Shown one piece after another: positions 1-8,847 of a stretch of DNA of 64,000 bases. Location: assembly GCF_002901705.1 (NCBI RefSeq), contig NZ_PPPV01000016.1, forward strand, positions 682,062-746,061, in the 5' to 3' direction. This stretch comes from Staphylococcus lugdunensis (GTDB lineage Bacteria; Bacillota; Bacilli; Staphylococcales; Staphylococcaceae). The stretch's first letter is position 1, and the number at the start of each line of letters is the position of its first letter. Under the pieces are notes generated by a model. That model ran no database searches and was not told the DNA's origin. It was given only the letters and a program-made list of their open reading frames with translations. Both the position numbers and the translations under genes were made by a program.

Positions 1-94
1 ACCTAAAATATAATTATGGCCCAAACTCTATATTTTAAAATCAGACATTTGTCCTGAATTATATTGATGACTTTTTATAAAAAGAGACAATCTT

Positions 95-364
95 TCAAAT
101 TATCAACGCGATGATTGTTAGTACACCAACAACAAGCGCTATGATTACAGCTTTAACATACTGCTTATCAAACACTTCAGATATAATCCATAATAACATG
201 CTAACAAATACAAAGTACATATTATACTGAGTATTAATGATATGATGGTTTACCGATATTCCAGCTATAAAATTGATGATATCACACAAAACCACAGCAC
301 TGATGATGATAACCGCTAATATCAATAATAAACTACTAATAATCGATCTACGTCGCTCACTCAA
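95..364 (-). CDS. Small hydrophobic membrane protein (89 aa), sister of the next gene
   Basis: Unrecognised protein of 89 residues. About three hydrophobic stretches span residues 8-33, 48-62 and 72-89, and a basic N-terminus (SERRR) suggests the start lies on the cytoplasmic side. The start is TTG, chosen because an AAAGGAG ribosome site lies 8 nt upstream and no ATG is available. It resembles the neighbouring 428-697 gene in length, membrane layout and C-terminal half, so the two are probably tandem paralogues. Both read leftwards and are likely co-transcribed. No function can be assigned. Confidence 0.6.
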   Translation of the reverse strand: MSERRRSIISSLLLILAVIIISAVVLCDIINFIAGISVNHHIINTQYNMYFVFVSMLLWIISEVFDKQYVKAVIIALVVGVLTIIALII

Positions 365-427
365 AATAACACTCCTTTTATGATGTTATTATTTCTTTTA
401 TAAATATAATTTCACTTTGTTACTCAA

Positions 428-697
428 TTAATCAGCGAAAATAATAATGATTGCTAACACAATCATTATTATACTTAACACCACAGCTTGAGTCTGACGC
501 TGTATAATATTAATACTAACTTCAGCAAGCATGCCAATGATAAACAATACATATGCAAAATGATAAAATGGACGACCACCTACAATAAAATGGGCAATGA
601 TACTGATTAATAATGTTAAGACAGCTAACCCGACAAAGACAATCATAATGATATGCAGTACAGTTAATAATTTGGGATGTTGTTCTTTATTAAAAAT
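428..697 (-). CDS. Small hydrophobic membrane protein (89 aa), paralogue; probable ATT start
   Basis: Unrecognised membrane protein with three hydrophobic stretches. The reading frame is open to an ATG at 746-748, but that ATG has no ribosome site. A good one (AGGAAAGGTGAT) lies inside the frame, immediately before an ATT codon at 695-697. Starting there gives exactly 89 residues, the same as the paralogue at 95-364, and the segments around Tyr49/Tyr50 then align. I therefore infer an ATT start, which is rare. If the ATG is used the protein has 106 residues with a polar 17-residue extension. Function unknown. Confidence 0.5.
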   Translation of the reverse strand: MFNKEQHPKLLTVLHIIMIVFVGLAVLTLLISIIAHFIVGGRPFYHFAYVLFIIGMLAEVSINIIQRQTQAVVLSIIMIVLAIIIIFAD

Positions 698-766
698 AAT
701 ATCACCTTTCCTAAGAATGTTTTTAACATCGCTACAATGATTGACCATTATTACATGATTTAATTG

Positions 767-2110
767 TTACTGTTCTGTTTTTACACCAGCACGCTGTCTA
801 AGCTCAATTTCTATTTCTTCTAAGCTACGGCCTCTTGTTTCTGGCAAGAACTTAATAACAAAGATTAAGGCTACAACGCCAATTGCCGCAAAGATTAAGA
901 ATACCCATTCAACATCTAATGCTGCATTAATCATTGGGAACAATTGTGCCACGATAAGCGTACCAATATTCAATACTAAGGTTGCAATCCCTGTTGCAGC
1001 ACCACGTGCACGCGTTGGGAATAATTCTGGTAACATTACCCATAACACTGGTCCCCAAGACGCACCGAAGAATACAATAAAGAGTGATAAGCAAACAATA
1101 ATAATCCATGCAGATGATTGAATGCCTAACGTCCAAATCAAGATTGCCATAATTACTAAAGAAGCCACCATACCGATATTACCGACAACCAATAATTTTT
1201 TACGATCTATTTTATCGACAATAAATAATGCCAGAACTGTTACAAGCACATTTACTACACCAATGCCTACAGAACCTAAGATTGACGCTGATTCTCCAAA
1301 GCCAGCTTTTGTTAAAATAGGTGATGCATAGAAGATAACAGCATTAATACCAATAAACTGTTGTAAGATAGCAAACGTACAACCGATGATTAACGTCGGT
1401 CTTAACCATTTAGATTTTAATACCGACCAACTACTCTCCGTCTTTTCAGCAAGTTCTTTCATTTCTTTAATCTCACGGTCGATTTCTTCATCACTATATG
1501 TAATTTGCATTACGTGACGCGCTGCTTTTTCTGTTTTATTTTCTAATAGCCATCTTGGGCTTTCCGGCATAAAAGCAATACCTATTAATAAAATAATAGA
1601 TGGTACCACTGCAAGTCCAAGCATCCAGCGCCATGCGCCCATATCTGCAAAGCCATAGCTTACTAAATAAGCTGCCAAAATGCCGATTGTAATCATCAGT
1701 TGGTTCAATGAACCCAATGAACCACGTAGTTCTGTTGGTGCTAATTCAGATAAATACACTGGCACTGTTGCCATTGAACCCCCTACAGCTAGGCCTATGA
1801 CAATTCGTCCAAGAACTAATATCGTAACATTAGGCGCAATTGCTAAAATAAATGCACCTAATGCGAAGATAATCGCAATAAATAGTACTAAACGACGTCG
1901 TCCAATCTTATCTGATAGCGGCCCGCTACTACCTGCACCAATAACGGCACCAAACAGCATAGATGACACAACTAAACCACTTTGAAAGCTTGTTAACGGA
2001 ATATCTTTAGGGATATAGGTTAAAGCACCTGAAATAATCCCATTATCGTAACCATAAAGTAAACCACCTAGCGCACCTATAATAAAAATTAAATATTTTT
2101 TAATATTCAT
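767..2110 (-). CDS. Sugar porter, MFS superfamily (proton symporter type)
   Basis: A 447-residue 12-helix transporter of the sugar porter family (XylE/AraE/YwtG type), probably importing a hexose or pentose with protons. Family signatures visible are GRRR after helix 2 (residues 66-72), the PESPRWL motif after helix 6, the QQFIGINAV segment of helix 7 that lines the sugar site, and PETRGRSLEEIE after helix 12. The ATG at 2108-2110 is chosen because AAGGTGG lies 8 nt upstream; the frame also offers a GTG four codons earlier. It stands alone, so the substrate cannot be deduced from context. Confidence 0.85.
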   Translation of the reverse strand: MNIKKYLIFIIGALGGLLYGYDNGIISGALTYIPKDIPLTSFQSGLVVSSMLFGAVIGAGSSGPLSDKIGRRRLVLFIAIIFALGAFILAIAPNVTILVLGRIVIGLAVGGSMATVPVYLSELAPTELRGSLGSLNQLMITIGILAAYLVSYGFADMGAWRWMLGLAVVPSIILLIGIAFMPESPRWLLENKTEKAARHVMQITYSDEEIDREIKEMKELAEKTESSWSVLKSKWLRPTLIIGCTFAILQQFIGINAVIFYASPILTKAGFGESASILGSVGIGVVNVLVTVLALFIVDKIDRKKLLVVGNIGMVASLVIMAILIWTLGIQSSAWIIIVCLSLFIVFFGASWGPVLWVMLPELFPTRARGAATGIATLVLNIGTLIVAQLFPMINAALDVEWVFLIFAAIGVVALIFVIKFLPETRGRSLEEIEIELRQRAGVKTEQ

Positions 2111-2225
2111 GTAATTATCCACCTTTTTTAAAACTTATGTATATTATAAGCTCTGACTCCATATGATTCAATTTACTTCACTCATCACTATTATCGACTT
2201 TCACTATTTTTACAGCGAACTCTAT

Positions 2226-2747
2226 TCATTGAGATAGACGTTTAAAATGAGCCTCCATTTTTCCTATAGCTTCTTGTGCTCCTATTCGTGTAGTCGCAAA
2301 CTTAAACGTGCCATTTAATGTTACGAGTGTTAACGAAATATCTGGCGCAAATAACGTTGTATCCCCAAAGTATCGTCGTAATCTTACTTTATCAACATGT
2401 TTGTAATACCCTGTATATTGTTGGTTACCAATAATGAATTCGTAACGTTCATGTCCATATTGGTACAATGTAACTTCTTTTTCAAAGATTTTATTGTGTA
2501 AACCTTTAAATAAACTATATGAAACAACAAGCGCAATACCCCCACTAGCCACAAAGCTATATTGCCCAGTTATTATCGCTGAAAGAAACCCAAAAATGAC
2601 AATAAACACGACTAAACCACATATAAACAAAATAACGCCAACTATAAATGGGAAAATGATATTTGACGTATATTTTAATATTTCATTATCAATAATTGTT
2701 ACTTTAGCATGTGTATTATCTTGATGTATTGCATGGTTAAATTCCAT
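2226..2747 (-). CDS. Uncharacterised membrane protein (173 aa)
   Basis: Not recognised. Residues 28-80 hold two hydrophobic membrane segments; the C-terminal half (about 88-173) is soluble, beta-rich in appearance, and carries YxYGHERYEF and a TLVTLNGTFKFATTR stretch. The layout resembles PH-like (bPH) membrane-associated proteins, but this is only an impression from segment order. The ATG has AGGTAG upstream. It lies between two carriers and may be a separate transcription unit. Confidence 0.6.
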   Translation of the reverse strand: MEFNHAIHQDNTHAKVTIIDNEILKYTSNIIFPFIVGVILFICGLVVFIVIFGFLSAIITGQYSFVASGGIALVVSYSLFKGLHNKIFEKEVTLYQYGHERYEFIIGNQQYTGYYKHVDKVRLRRYFGDTTLFAPDISLTLVTLNGTFKFATTRIGAQEAIGKMEAHFKRLSQ

Positions 2748-2789
2748 GTATTCACTACCTTTACATATTTTGTAAACGCTACAATCTAT

Positions 2790-4196
2790 TTAATATCCTA
2801 CAAATAAAGCGATAGACATTGCTATGGCACATATTAACACCCAAATCACAATCAACTTCCAAGCAAATTTAATCCATTGTCCATAAGAGATACGCCCTAC
2901 TGCTAATGCCCCCATCAAAATAGCAGATGTTGGAAAAAGCACATTGCTAATCGCATCACCATATTGGAAAGCTAATACCGTCAATTGGCGGTTGATGTGT
3001 AATAAGTCAGAGATAGGGACCATCAGTGGCATCGTTGTTAATGCCTGACCTGAACCTGATGGTATAAAGAAATTAAGCATAAATTGTAATATAAACATAG
3101 CAATAATAACGAACGACGCGGGTACATCAGCTAATAGTGATGTCATGCCGTGAACAATCGTATCGATAATCTTGCCATTTTCTAAAATAACGACGATACC
3201 TTTAGCAAAGCCCACAACCAACGCGCCAAACAGAATACTTTGCATGCCTTCAATTAAAGCATCAAATGTCCCATTTAGTCCTAAGCCAGAAATAAGACCA
3301 GCTAATATACCTGCGAGTAAAAAGTTAGCACTCATTTCACCAAACGTCCATTCAAACTTAAAAATTCCGACAACATTCAAAATAATTGCTCCAAGCATAA
3401 GTGCCAAACTTATCACTTGTCTCGGCGTAAAATGCTGGTATTGAATATCTTCTTTCATTGTCCCCTCTTGCTGTTCTAACTCATAAACAAGACTTTTCGT
3501 ATGATCTTGTTTAACTTTACGTGCATATAACATCACTGTTGTAATGGCTGCAATTAAGATAAAAATGTAAATAATCGAACGTAAGCCCCAACCAGAGAAC
3601 ATTGGTAATTCAGCGACTGTTTGTGCCACACCGACCGTAAAAGGATTAAGCATGCCACCAATAAAACCACTAGCAGCACCCAAGATGACCATTGCAGCAC
3701 CTGTCATAGCATCATACCCCAAAGTTCTAGCGATTAAAATACCTAAAGGAACAAAAATAATGGTTTCTTCTGCTAAGCCAATTGAAAACCCTAAAATTGA
3801 AAAGATTGTCATCGTTAAAGGAATCATCAATATTTTTGCATTCCCTAATGCACGCATCGCTTTGTTCACACCATTTTCAAACGAACCCGTTTTATGTACA
3901 ATCCCAAATGCGCCACCTACGAGAAAAATATAAAATACAATTTCTGCCCCGCTTACTAAGCCCTCTGGTATAGCTCTAAATATATCTAGAAATGACGTTG
4001 CCGCATGCGGTACATGATGATATGTACCATCTACAACTAACGTCTGCCCACCTTTTTTGTGACGTTCATACTCTCCTGAAGGTATGATAAATGTCATAAT
4101 CCAAGCAATGGTAATAATGATCATTAATAATGCATATGTATGTGGCGTTTTAAACTTTAATTTCCGTTTCGGTCGTTTATTGTACCCGCGTGCCAT
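2790..4196 (-). CDS. YfcC-family carrier (basic amino acid / C4-dicarboxylate type)
   Basis: A 468-residue polytopic transporter of the YfcC family, related to arginine/ornithine antiporters and the DcuC-type superfamily. Visible features are a basic N-terminus (residues 1-16), 11-12 predicted helices, the AEETIIFVPLGI segment near residue 140, GAASGFIGGMLNPFTVGVAQ near 170, and the FFIPSGSGQALTTMPLM signature near 370 typical of the family. GGAAGG precedes the ATG. It has no adjacent arginine-deiminase genes, so the transported compound is open. Confidence 0.8.
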   Translation of the reverse strand: MARGYNKRPKRKLKFKTPHTYALLMIIITIAWIMTFIIPSGEYERHKKGGQTLVVDGTYHHVPHAATSFLDIFRAIPEGLVSGAEIVFYIFLVGGAFGIVHKTGSFENGVNKAMRALGNAKILMIPLTMTIFSILGFSIGLAEETIIFVPLGILIARTLGYDAMTGAAMVILGAASGFIGGMLNPFTVGVAQTVAELPMFSGWGLRSIIYIFILIAAITTVMLYARKVKQDHTKSLVYELEQQEGTMKEDIQYQHFTPRQVISLALMLGAIILNVVGIFKFEWTFGEMSANFLLAGILAGLISGLGLNGTFDALIEGMQSILFGALVVGFAKGIVVILENGKIIDTIVHGMTSLLADVPASFVIIAMFILQFMLNFFIPSGSGQALTTMPLMVPISDLLHINRQLTVLAFQYGDAISNVLFPTSAILMGALAVGRISYGQWIKFAWKLIVIWVLICAIAMSIALFVGY

Positions 4197-5074
4197 AACG
4201 TTTGTCTTCCTTCCTCAACCAGGTTTATTTTATATGTTGTTTTCATATTTTATCATATACCCTTATTCTAGCCGGTTAACATACCCTTTATTAATTCTAA
4301 ATTTTATCTTGTTCATTAAAACAAATGATTGCTACAATTCAAATATACGATGCAATTTAGTAAGTATATAAATTTTTCATATATACAATGAGATTAAACA
4401 CACTATATTAAAGTACATCTAGGACATAAAGTTCTTGGACAAATTAAAAAGGCAATTCCCATTGAAATAATTATAGAAACTGCCTTATTTTTAAAGCATT
4501 TAAAGGTAAAATTACATGTTAATACGTAGTATTTATGGCGAGACTCCTGAGGGAGCAGTGCCAGTCGAATACAGGGGTCCCAACAAAGAAGCATTTCGCC
4601 AAGCAAAGCAAGTTGGGGTGGGCCCCAACAGATAGGTTTTCAAAAAGAAAGCCATCGGACAAAGCAAGTTGGGGTGACTGAGACGGCACCCTAGGAAAGC
4701 GAAGCCATTCAATACGAAGTATTGTGAAAACTGTAACATTTTACACCTTATTATTATTTACTATTCAGACCTACTACAAATATAACTGCTACCATCACAA
4801 TAAATCAGTTACTTAATTAGATAGCAAAATAATCCATATTGAAATTAACAGTTTAATAGAAACTATACATACTACGATAAACTACGCCATACAACACATT
4901 TTGATTTGTAGTTTTTATGTTTAAGTTTACATAAATGGGTTAAGTCAATAGTGACAATGTTTTTAAATTAATCGCATTTCGATACATTTTAGTGTACAAA
5001 GTTTAGAACATGTGATACATTATTTATATCAAATATACAAAATATATTAAAATAAAATTAGGAGGTATTTATTT
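4197..5074. other. Long intergenic region with repeats, no gene
   Basis: About 880 bases between the YfcC gene and the YceI gene. It contains a 23-base sequence (4422-4444) repeated exactly at 57769-57791, a STAR-type repeat block (about 4535-4735), and an AT-rich stretch that should carry the promoter of the YceI gene. Two overlapping leftward open frames here lie in repeat DNA and have no ribosome site, so they are not called as genes. Confidence 0.7.
4535..4735. repeat. STAR-like repeat block
   Basis: Contains the GC-rich core GTTGGGGTGGGCCCCAAC; read on the minus strand, 4619-4632 gives TCTGTTGGGGCCCA, one base off the STAR consensus. A second degenerate unit follows near 4670. The flanking phrases GAGACTCCTGAGGGAGCAG and ACTGAGACGGCACCC are typical of staphylococcal intergenic repeats, and a similar phrase recurs near 42490. 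Confidence 0.65.
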
Positions 5075-5590
5075 ATGACTCAATTTAATTTCGATAAAGT
5101 ACACAGCAGTATTGAATTTCAAATCAAACATTTAATGGTATCAAAAGTAAAAGGAACATTTAATGACATCGATGTAACCGTTGAAGGTGACATTAATAAT
5201 CTTAGCTCATTAAAAGCAACTGCTACAATTGACCCTAAATCTATAGATACAAAAAATGAAGATAGAGATAACCACTTAAGATCAGGTGATTTCTTCGCAA
5301 CGGATGAATATGACAAAATCACTTTTGTAACTAAAGAAGTGAAAGACGATAAAGTTGTCGGTGATTTAACAATTAAAGGCGAAACACACGAAGAAACATT
5401 CGATTTAGAATTTAATGGCGTAAGTAAAAATCCTATGAACGGTGAACAAGTTACTGGCTTTGTGGTTTCTGGTAAAATTGATAGAGAAAAATATGGCGTT
5501 AGCTTTAACCAAGCTTTAGAAACTGGTGGCGTTATGTTAGGTAAAGAAGTGAAATTCGAAGCGTCAGCAGAGTTTAGTATTCAAGAGTAA
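5075..5590 (+). CDS. YceI-family lipocalin-like protein (UPF0312)
   Basis: A 171-residue protein highly similar to S. aureus UPF0312/YceI proteins. The family forms an extended lipocalin-like beta barrel that binds polyisoprenoid-type lipids in other bacteria. The fingerprint is intact: DKVHSSIEFQIKHLMVSKVKG at the N-terminus (residues 5-25), the RDNHLRSGDFF segment near residue 65, and YGVSFNQALETGGVMLGKEV near residue 140. There is no signal peptide, as in S. aureus, so it is predicted cytoplasmic. AGGAGG stands 8-9 nt before the ATG. Single-gene unit with a strong bidirectional terminator downstream. Confidence 0.9.
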   Translation: MTQFNFDKVHSSIEFQIKHLMVSKVKGTFNDIDVTVEGDINNLSSLKATATIDPKSIDTKNEDRDNHLRSGDFFATDEYDKITFVTKEVKDDKVVGDLTIKGETHEETFDLEFNGVSKNPMNGEQVTGFVVSGKIDREKYGVSFNQALETGGVMLGKEVKFEASAEFSIQE

Positions 5591-5714
5591 TTCAGTCATA
5601 AACATTTTATAAACTGAGATAACATCTCAATAGTATGTTTAGTTTGGTATATGCGTATATCCCAATAATAGATGGACTTGTTTTTAATAATTAATAAAAA
5701 TTTTAACACTAAAT

Positions 5715-5756
5715 AAAGCTATCGCTTGTGACACACTTCTCACAAACGATAGCTTT
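5715..5756. terminator. Bidirectional terminator
   Basis: Stem AAAGCTATCG...CGATAGCTTT with one internal mismatch, about 16 bp per arm. It sits between the converging YceI gene (+) and the ABC permease gene (-), serving both. Confidence 0.8.
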
Positions 5757-5778
5757 GACTTTTATCTATATATCGAAG

Positions 5779-6546
5779 TTACACATTTTTCTTTTTAAAA
5801 ACAAAAACTAATAATACTAAGAAAATAACGATATAAACAATATTACCAATAAACAATTCATGTAATTCTAAGTGACTCATTTCCTTAAAATCATTATCTA
5901 CAATTTGTTGAGGTAACATAATCATATTTAGCGGATTCCATTTAAACCATTCCCATTTGCCATTAAAATATGTTAATAATGCTGCGACAAATGACATTAC
6001 AAAATAAAAAAAGATGCCTATAGTAATCGAAAGTGTCGGACCTTTCATCGCACATGAAATCAGTAAAGTCAAACTTAGCACAAGCCACATGGTTACAAAA
6101 TCAGCTACTGCTAAAAGTAACATTTCATTTAACAGTGGTGGCTGACTACCGTGTGGAGCCAATAAATCAATATCATTAAAGCTAATAGCATATAGGAGTA
6201 ACGTCACAGCAATGACCCCAATAAAGCAGATAAGTGAATATATTACTAATGTAATAACCTTACTAATAACAATGCTCGTACGTGAATAATTACGGTACAA
6301 TACATTTTTAATTGTTTCATAATGAAATTCCATTGAAATAATCGTACTTGCTTGTACAATCATTAAAATGACCACCCAATAAAATCCTGAAAAACCACCT
6401 TGAATAAGGCCTTCGCTAGACATGATATCACTATTTTGGGAAATGAAAAGTAATGTAAACATTATTGCAATAATAACGATTGGCCAAATCCACGTCGATT
6501 TCTTTTTACTTAATTTGAAACATTCTTGTTTAATTAAAGAACCCAT
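5779..6546 (-). CDS. ABC-2 type permease (bacitracin/lantibiotic-type exporter)
   Basis: A 255-residue membrane protein with about six helices and the common ABC-2 N-terminus (LIKQECFKLSKKKSTW), in which a cytoplasmic amphipathic segment precedes helix 1. It follows its ATPase gene by a single base and must form one exporter with it. Such pairs export peptides, confer bacitracin or lantibiotic resistance, or move lipids; the substrate here is unknown. The ATG at 6544-6546 (MGSL) is chosen over an upstream in-frame codon because AAGGAGGG precedes it and the upstream choice would overlap the ATPase. Confidence 0.8.
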   Translation of the reverse strand: MGSLIKQECFKLSKKKSTWIWPIVIIAIMFTLLFISQNSDIMSSEGLIQGGFSGFYWVVILMIVQASTIISMEFHYETIKNVLYRNYSRTSIVISKVITLVIYSLICFIGVIAVTLLLYAISFNDIDLLAPHGSQPPLLNEMLLLAVADFVTMWLVLSLTLLISCAMKGPTLSITIGIFFYFVMSFVAALLTYFNGKWEWFKWNPLNMIMLPQQIVDNDFKEMSHLELHELFIGNIVYIVIFLVLLVFVFKKKNV

Positions 6547-6547
6547 A

Positions 6548-7243
6548 TTATGCGTCGCCCTCCTTATCAATAATGTCTAAGAGCACCGTTTCAAAATTTT
6601 CAGCATCATGTTGCTCAATTTCTTCCCGCGTTGTTTCTTTAACGATTTTACCTTCATCAATAATTAAAATAGCATCTGTTATCTTTACTAATTCGCTTAG
6701 CATATGACTGGAAATTAAGAACGTAATACCTTGCTGTGCTTTATCTAAAATAAGATTACGCACATCTCTAACTGCTCTAGGATCTAAACCATTCATAGGT
6801 TCATCCAATATAATCAGCTTTGGGTCATTTAAAAAAGCAATTGCGATGCCGAGCTTTTGTTTCATACCTAGTGAATATGTTTTGGCCTTATTATGTATAT
6901 AATCTTTCATTTTCAGTTTAGTGACAATATCATCAATATCTGAATTATCCTTCGATTCATTTAACAATTTTAAATTATCGTATCCAGACATAAATGGGTA
7001 GACTCCAGGGCTTTCAATTAAAGCACCTATACTGCTTCTTTTACTGCCACTATCAACGACTTTATAGTGCCCTTTTTGGTAATTTGAATATCCAAGTATG
7101 ACTTTCATTAACGACGTTTTACCTGCGCCATTCGCACCAACAAGGCCTACAATTTCACCCTTTTCCAAGTTAAAAGAAACATCTTGGAGAATCGTTTTCG
7201 AATTTATTTTCTTCGATATGTTATCTACTGTTAAAACGCTCAC
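6548..7243 (-). CDS. ABC transporter ATP-binding protein
   Basis: A 231-residue ATPase partner of the permease at 5779-6546. Walker A is GANGAGKTS (near residue 38), the signature is YSLGMKQKLGIA, and Walker B is LIILDEPMNGLD, as in the BcrA/YxlF exporter group. The GTG start at 7243 is chosen because GGAGGAG lies 8 nt upstream; the frame is open further but without a ribosome site. No two-component system or sensor-type permease (BceB) is adjacent, so it is a simple two-gene exporter. Confidence 0.85.
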   Translation of the reverse strand: MSVLTVDNISKKINSKTILQDVSFNLEKGEIVGLVGANGAGKTSLMKVILGYSNYQKGHYKVVDSGSKRSSIGALIESPGVYPFMSGYDNLKLLNESKDNSDIDDIVTKLKMKDYIHNKAKTYSLGMKQKLGIAIAFLNDPKLIILDEPMNGLDPRAVRDVRNLILDKAQQGITFLISSHMLSELVKITDAILIIDEGKIVKETTREEIEQHDAENFETVLLDIIDKEGDA

Positions 7244-7521
7244 TCTGTCATCTCCTCCATTGAATAATAAGTAACACTTTAAGCCAATTCTCATATCATC
7301 ATTTGCCACGTCTAAATAAAAAGTGATACAGTACGACCATAACATATAATATGTATTAAATTAATAATTAATTGTATATTTAAGGTTAATTTAAGAAAAA
7401 TTATTTAAACCAAATACAACTATGTCATTTTACAATTTTTGTAATCGTTTGCAATTTTTGTAACTATTTTGTAATATGAAGGTGTAATAATTGCTATATC
7501 AAATTTAAGGAGTGAACGAAC

Positions 7522-8043
7522 ATGAATAAAATGACAAAGTTAGTATTATCTAGTACCCTTGTTTTCGGTTCTGTCCTCGGCGTAAATGCGATTAGTACGA
7601 ATGCTCAACATGTATCCCATGCAGCAATAACTCCATATTATACTTATCATGGATATGCAGGTTATAACCCTAGTTTCTTGTTAACTCATGAGTTCAAAAA
7701 TGGTATAAAATATAAAAATATTACCTTTAACGGCAAAAAAATTGTACCAACAAAAGGAACTAAAACTGTAAAGCTTTATGATCAAACCTTTTCTGGAGTT
7801 ACTAAATCAGGTAAAAGTGCTTCAACCGTCTCATTTGATGTAACAGGTAAACTCACAACAGCACAACTCAAAAATGCTTACGGTAAAGCTTTAAAAAAGG
7901 TCGGTCCACCGAAACCTAGTAAAAAAGTAAAAGCAGTCTATGATTATCGACCATCTCTGGAGACACCACGTGTCTTATTTACCGTAAACCATAACAACAG
8001 AGTTACACATGTCGATATTACTTATGGTAGCATTGGTTATTAA
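7522..8043 (+). CDS. isaB: IsaB-like secreted protein
   Basis: A 173-residue secreted protein resembling S. aureus immunodominant surface antigen B. An N-terminal signal peptide (basic MNKMTK, hydrophobic core to about residue 25, then NAQHVSHAA) precedes the conserved AAITPYYTYHGYAGYNPSFLL segment (residues 34-54). Also shared are YKNITFNGKKI and the YDQTFSGV segment. S. aureus IsaB is extracellular, binds nucleic acid, and has been linked to inhibition of autophagy. Identity to IsaB is moderate, so the symbol is provisional. AAGGAGTGAACGAAC precedes the ATG, and a strong terminator follows. Confidence 0.75.
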   Translation: MNKMTKLVLSSTLVFGSVLGVNAISTNAQHVSHAAITPYYTYHGYAGYNPSFLLTHEFKNGIKYKNITFNGKKIVPTKGTKTVKLYDQTFSGVTKSGKSASTVSFDVTGKLTTAQLKNAYGKALKKVGPPKPSKKVKAVYDYRPSLETPRVLFTVNHNNRVTHVDITYGSIGY

Positions 8044-8089
8044 CCATCACCTCAATATATGTTTTATAATCAATAACTACTGACAAATG

Positions 8090-8124
8090 ACGCGCGCTTA
8101 CCCTCTCTGAGAATAAGCGCGCGT
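8090..8124. terminator. Terminator after isaB-like gene
   Basis: Perfect stem ACGCGCGCTTA/TAAGCGCGCGT followed by TCAATTTTTATT. Being very GC-rich in AT-rich DNA, it should be an efficient intrinsic terminator. Confidence 0.85.
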
Positions 8125-8239
8125 TCAATTTTTATTGTTAGTGACCATGCACAGTACGCGCACACAACCCGAAGTCTGACTTAATATTTTGTTAACCGTA
8201 TATTATACGTATACTAAACCATTTCTGCTGTGTGCTTTT

Positions 8240-8683
8240 TTATTCATCTTTAAGGTGTTTTACATTTTTAAATCCTTGTCGATAGGAAGCCAATTCTTCC
8301 ATAATCGCATACCAATCCGTACCAACTTTTTTTATTGTCTGCTGTATTAACTCATCTTGTGCTTTGTTTAAAGTTGCAATCAAGGCTTCACCTTCTTCAG
8401 TTGTATAAAGTTGTTTCACACGCCGGTCGTGTTTAGAAGGTTGTTCAAAAATTAATTGTTTATCTTTTAACTTTTTCAGTGTCGCATGTGAACCTTGCTT
8501 AGAAATTTCTAATGTCTGCAATAATTCTTTTATGGTAATACCGGGCAATTTATTAATAAAGAAAAGAAATCTATGGTGTTGCCGACTCATACCATATTGT
8601 TCGATAATTTCATTTGCAGTTAATGTGAAGGTTTTGTAGGCAAAATAAAATAACATGTGTTCATAATCATTTTTGTTCATCAT
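8240..8683 (-). CDS. MarR-family transcriptional regulator
   Basis: A 147-residue winged-helix regulator. The recognition helix region ITIKELLQTLEISKQGSHATLKKLKDKQLI and the wing with HDRRVKQLYTTEEG are classical MarR (the D-x-R wing motif). It is transcribed away from ipdC; the perfect inverted repeat at 8766-8790 lies between the two starts, so it probably controls ipdC and itself. The start is uncertain: I take the first of two adjacent ATGs at 8681-8683; a longer frame begins 12 codons upstream without a ribosome site. Confidence 0.85.
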   Translation of the reverse strand: MMNKNDYEHMLFYFAYKTFTLTANEIIEQYGMSRQHHRFLFFINKLPGITIKELLQTLEISKQGSHATLKKLKDKQLIFEQPSKHDRRVKQLYTTEEGEALIATLNKAQDELIQQTIKKVGTDWYAIMEELASYRQGFKNVKHLKDE

Positions 8684-8765
8684 TTTTACGTCACTTTCTA
8701 TAAAGTAGAATAACGTCATTATAGTAAACTTTTGGTCTCACGTCATTAAAGTTCGAAATATTTTC

Positions 8766-8790
8766 GATAGGTCAATTATGTTGACCTATC
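8766..8790. promoter_or_regulatory. Perfect palindrome, likely MarR operator
   Basis: GATAGGTCAA-TTATG-TTGACCTATC: ten-base perfect arms around a five-base spacer, between the divergent MarR and ipdC genes and 58 bp before the ipdC start. Size and position fit a dimeric MarR regulator. Assignment is inferred from position. Confidence 0.75.
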
Positions 8791-8847
8791 AATAAAAAAG
8801 TATTATCATTCAAAGTGTAGAAAAAAGAGATAAAGGTGGAATGAATT

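Noticed and set aside
4403..4739. Two leftward open frames of 67-68 codons
   Set aside because: They lie in STAR-type repeat DNA, overlap one another, and have no ribosome site or protein-like composition.
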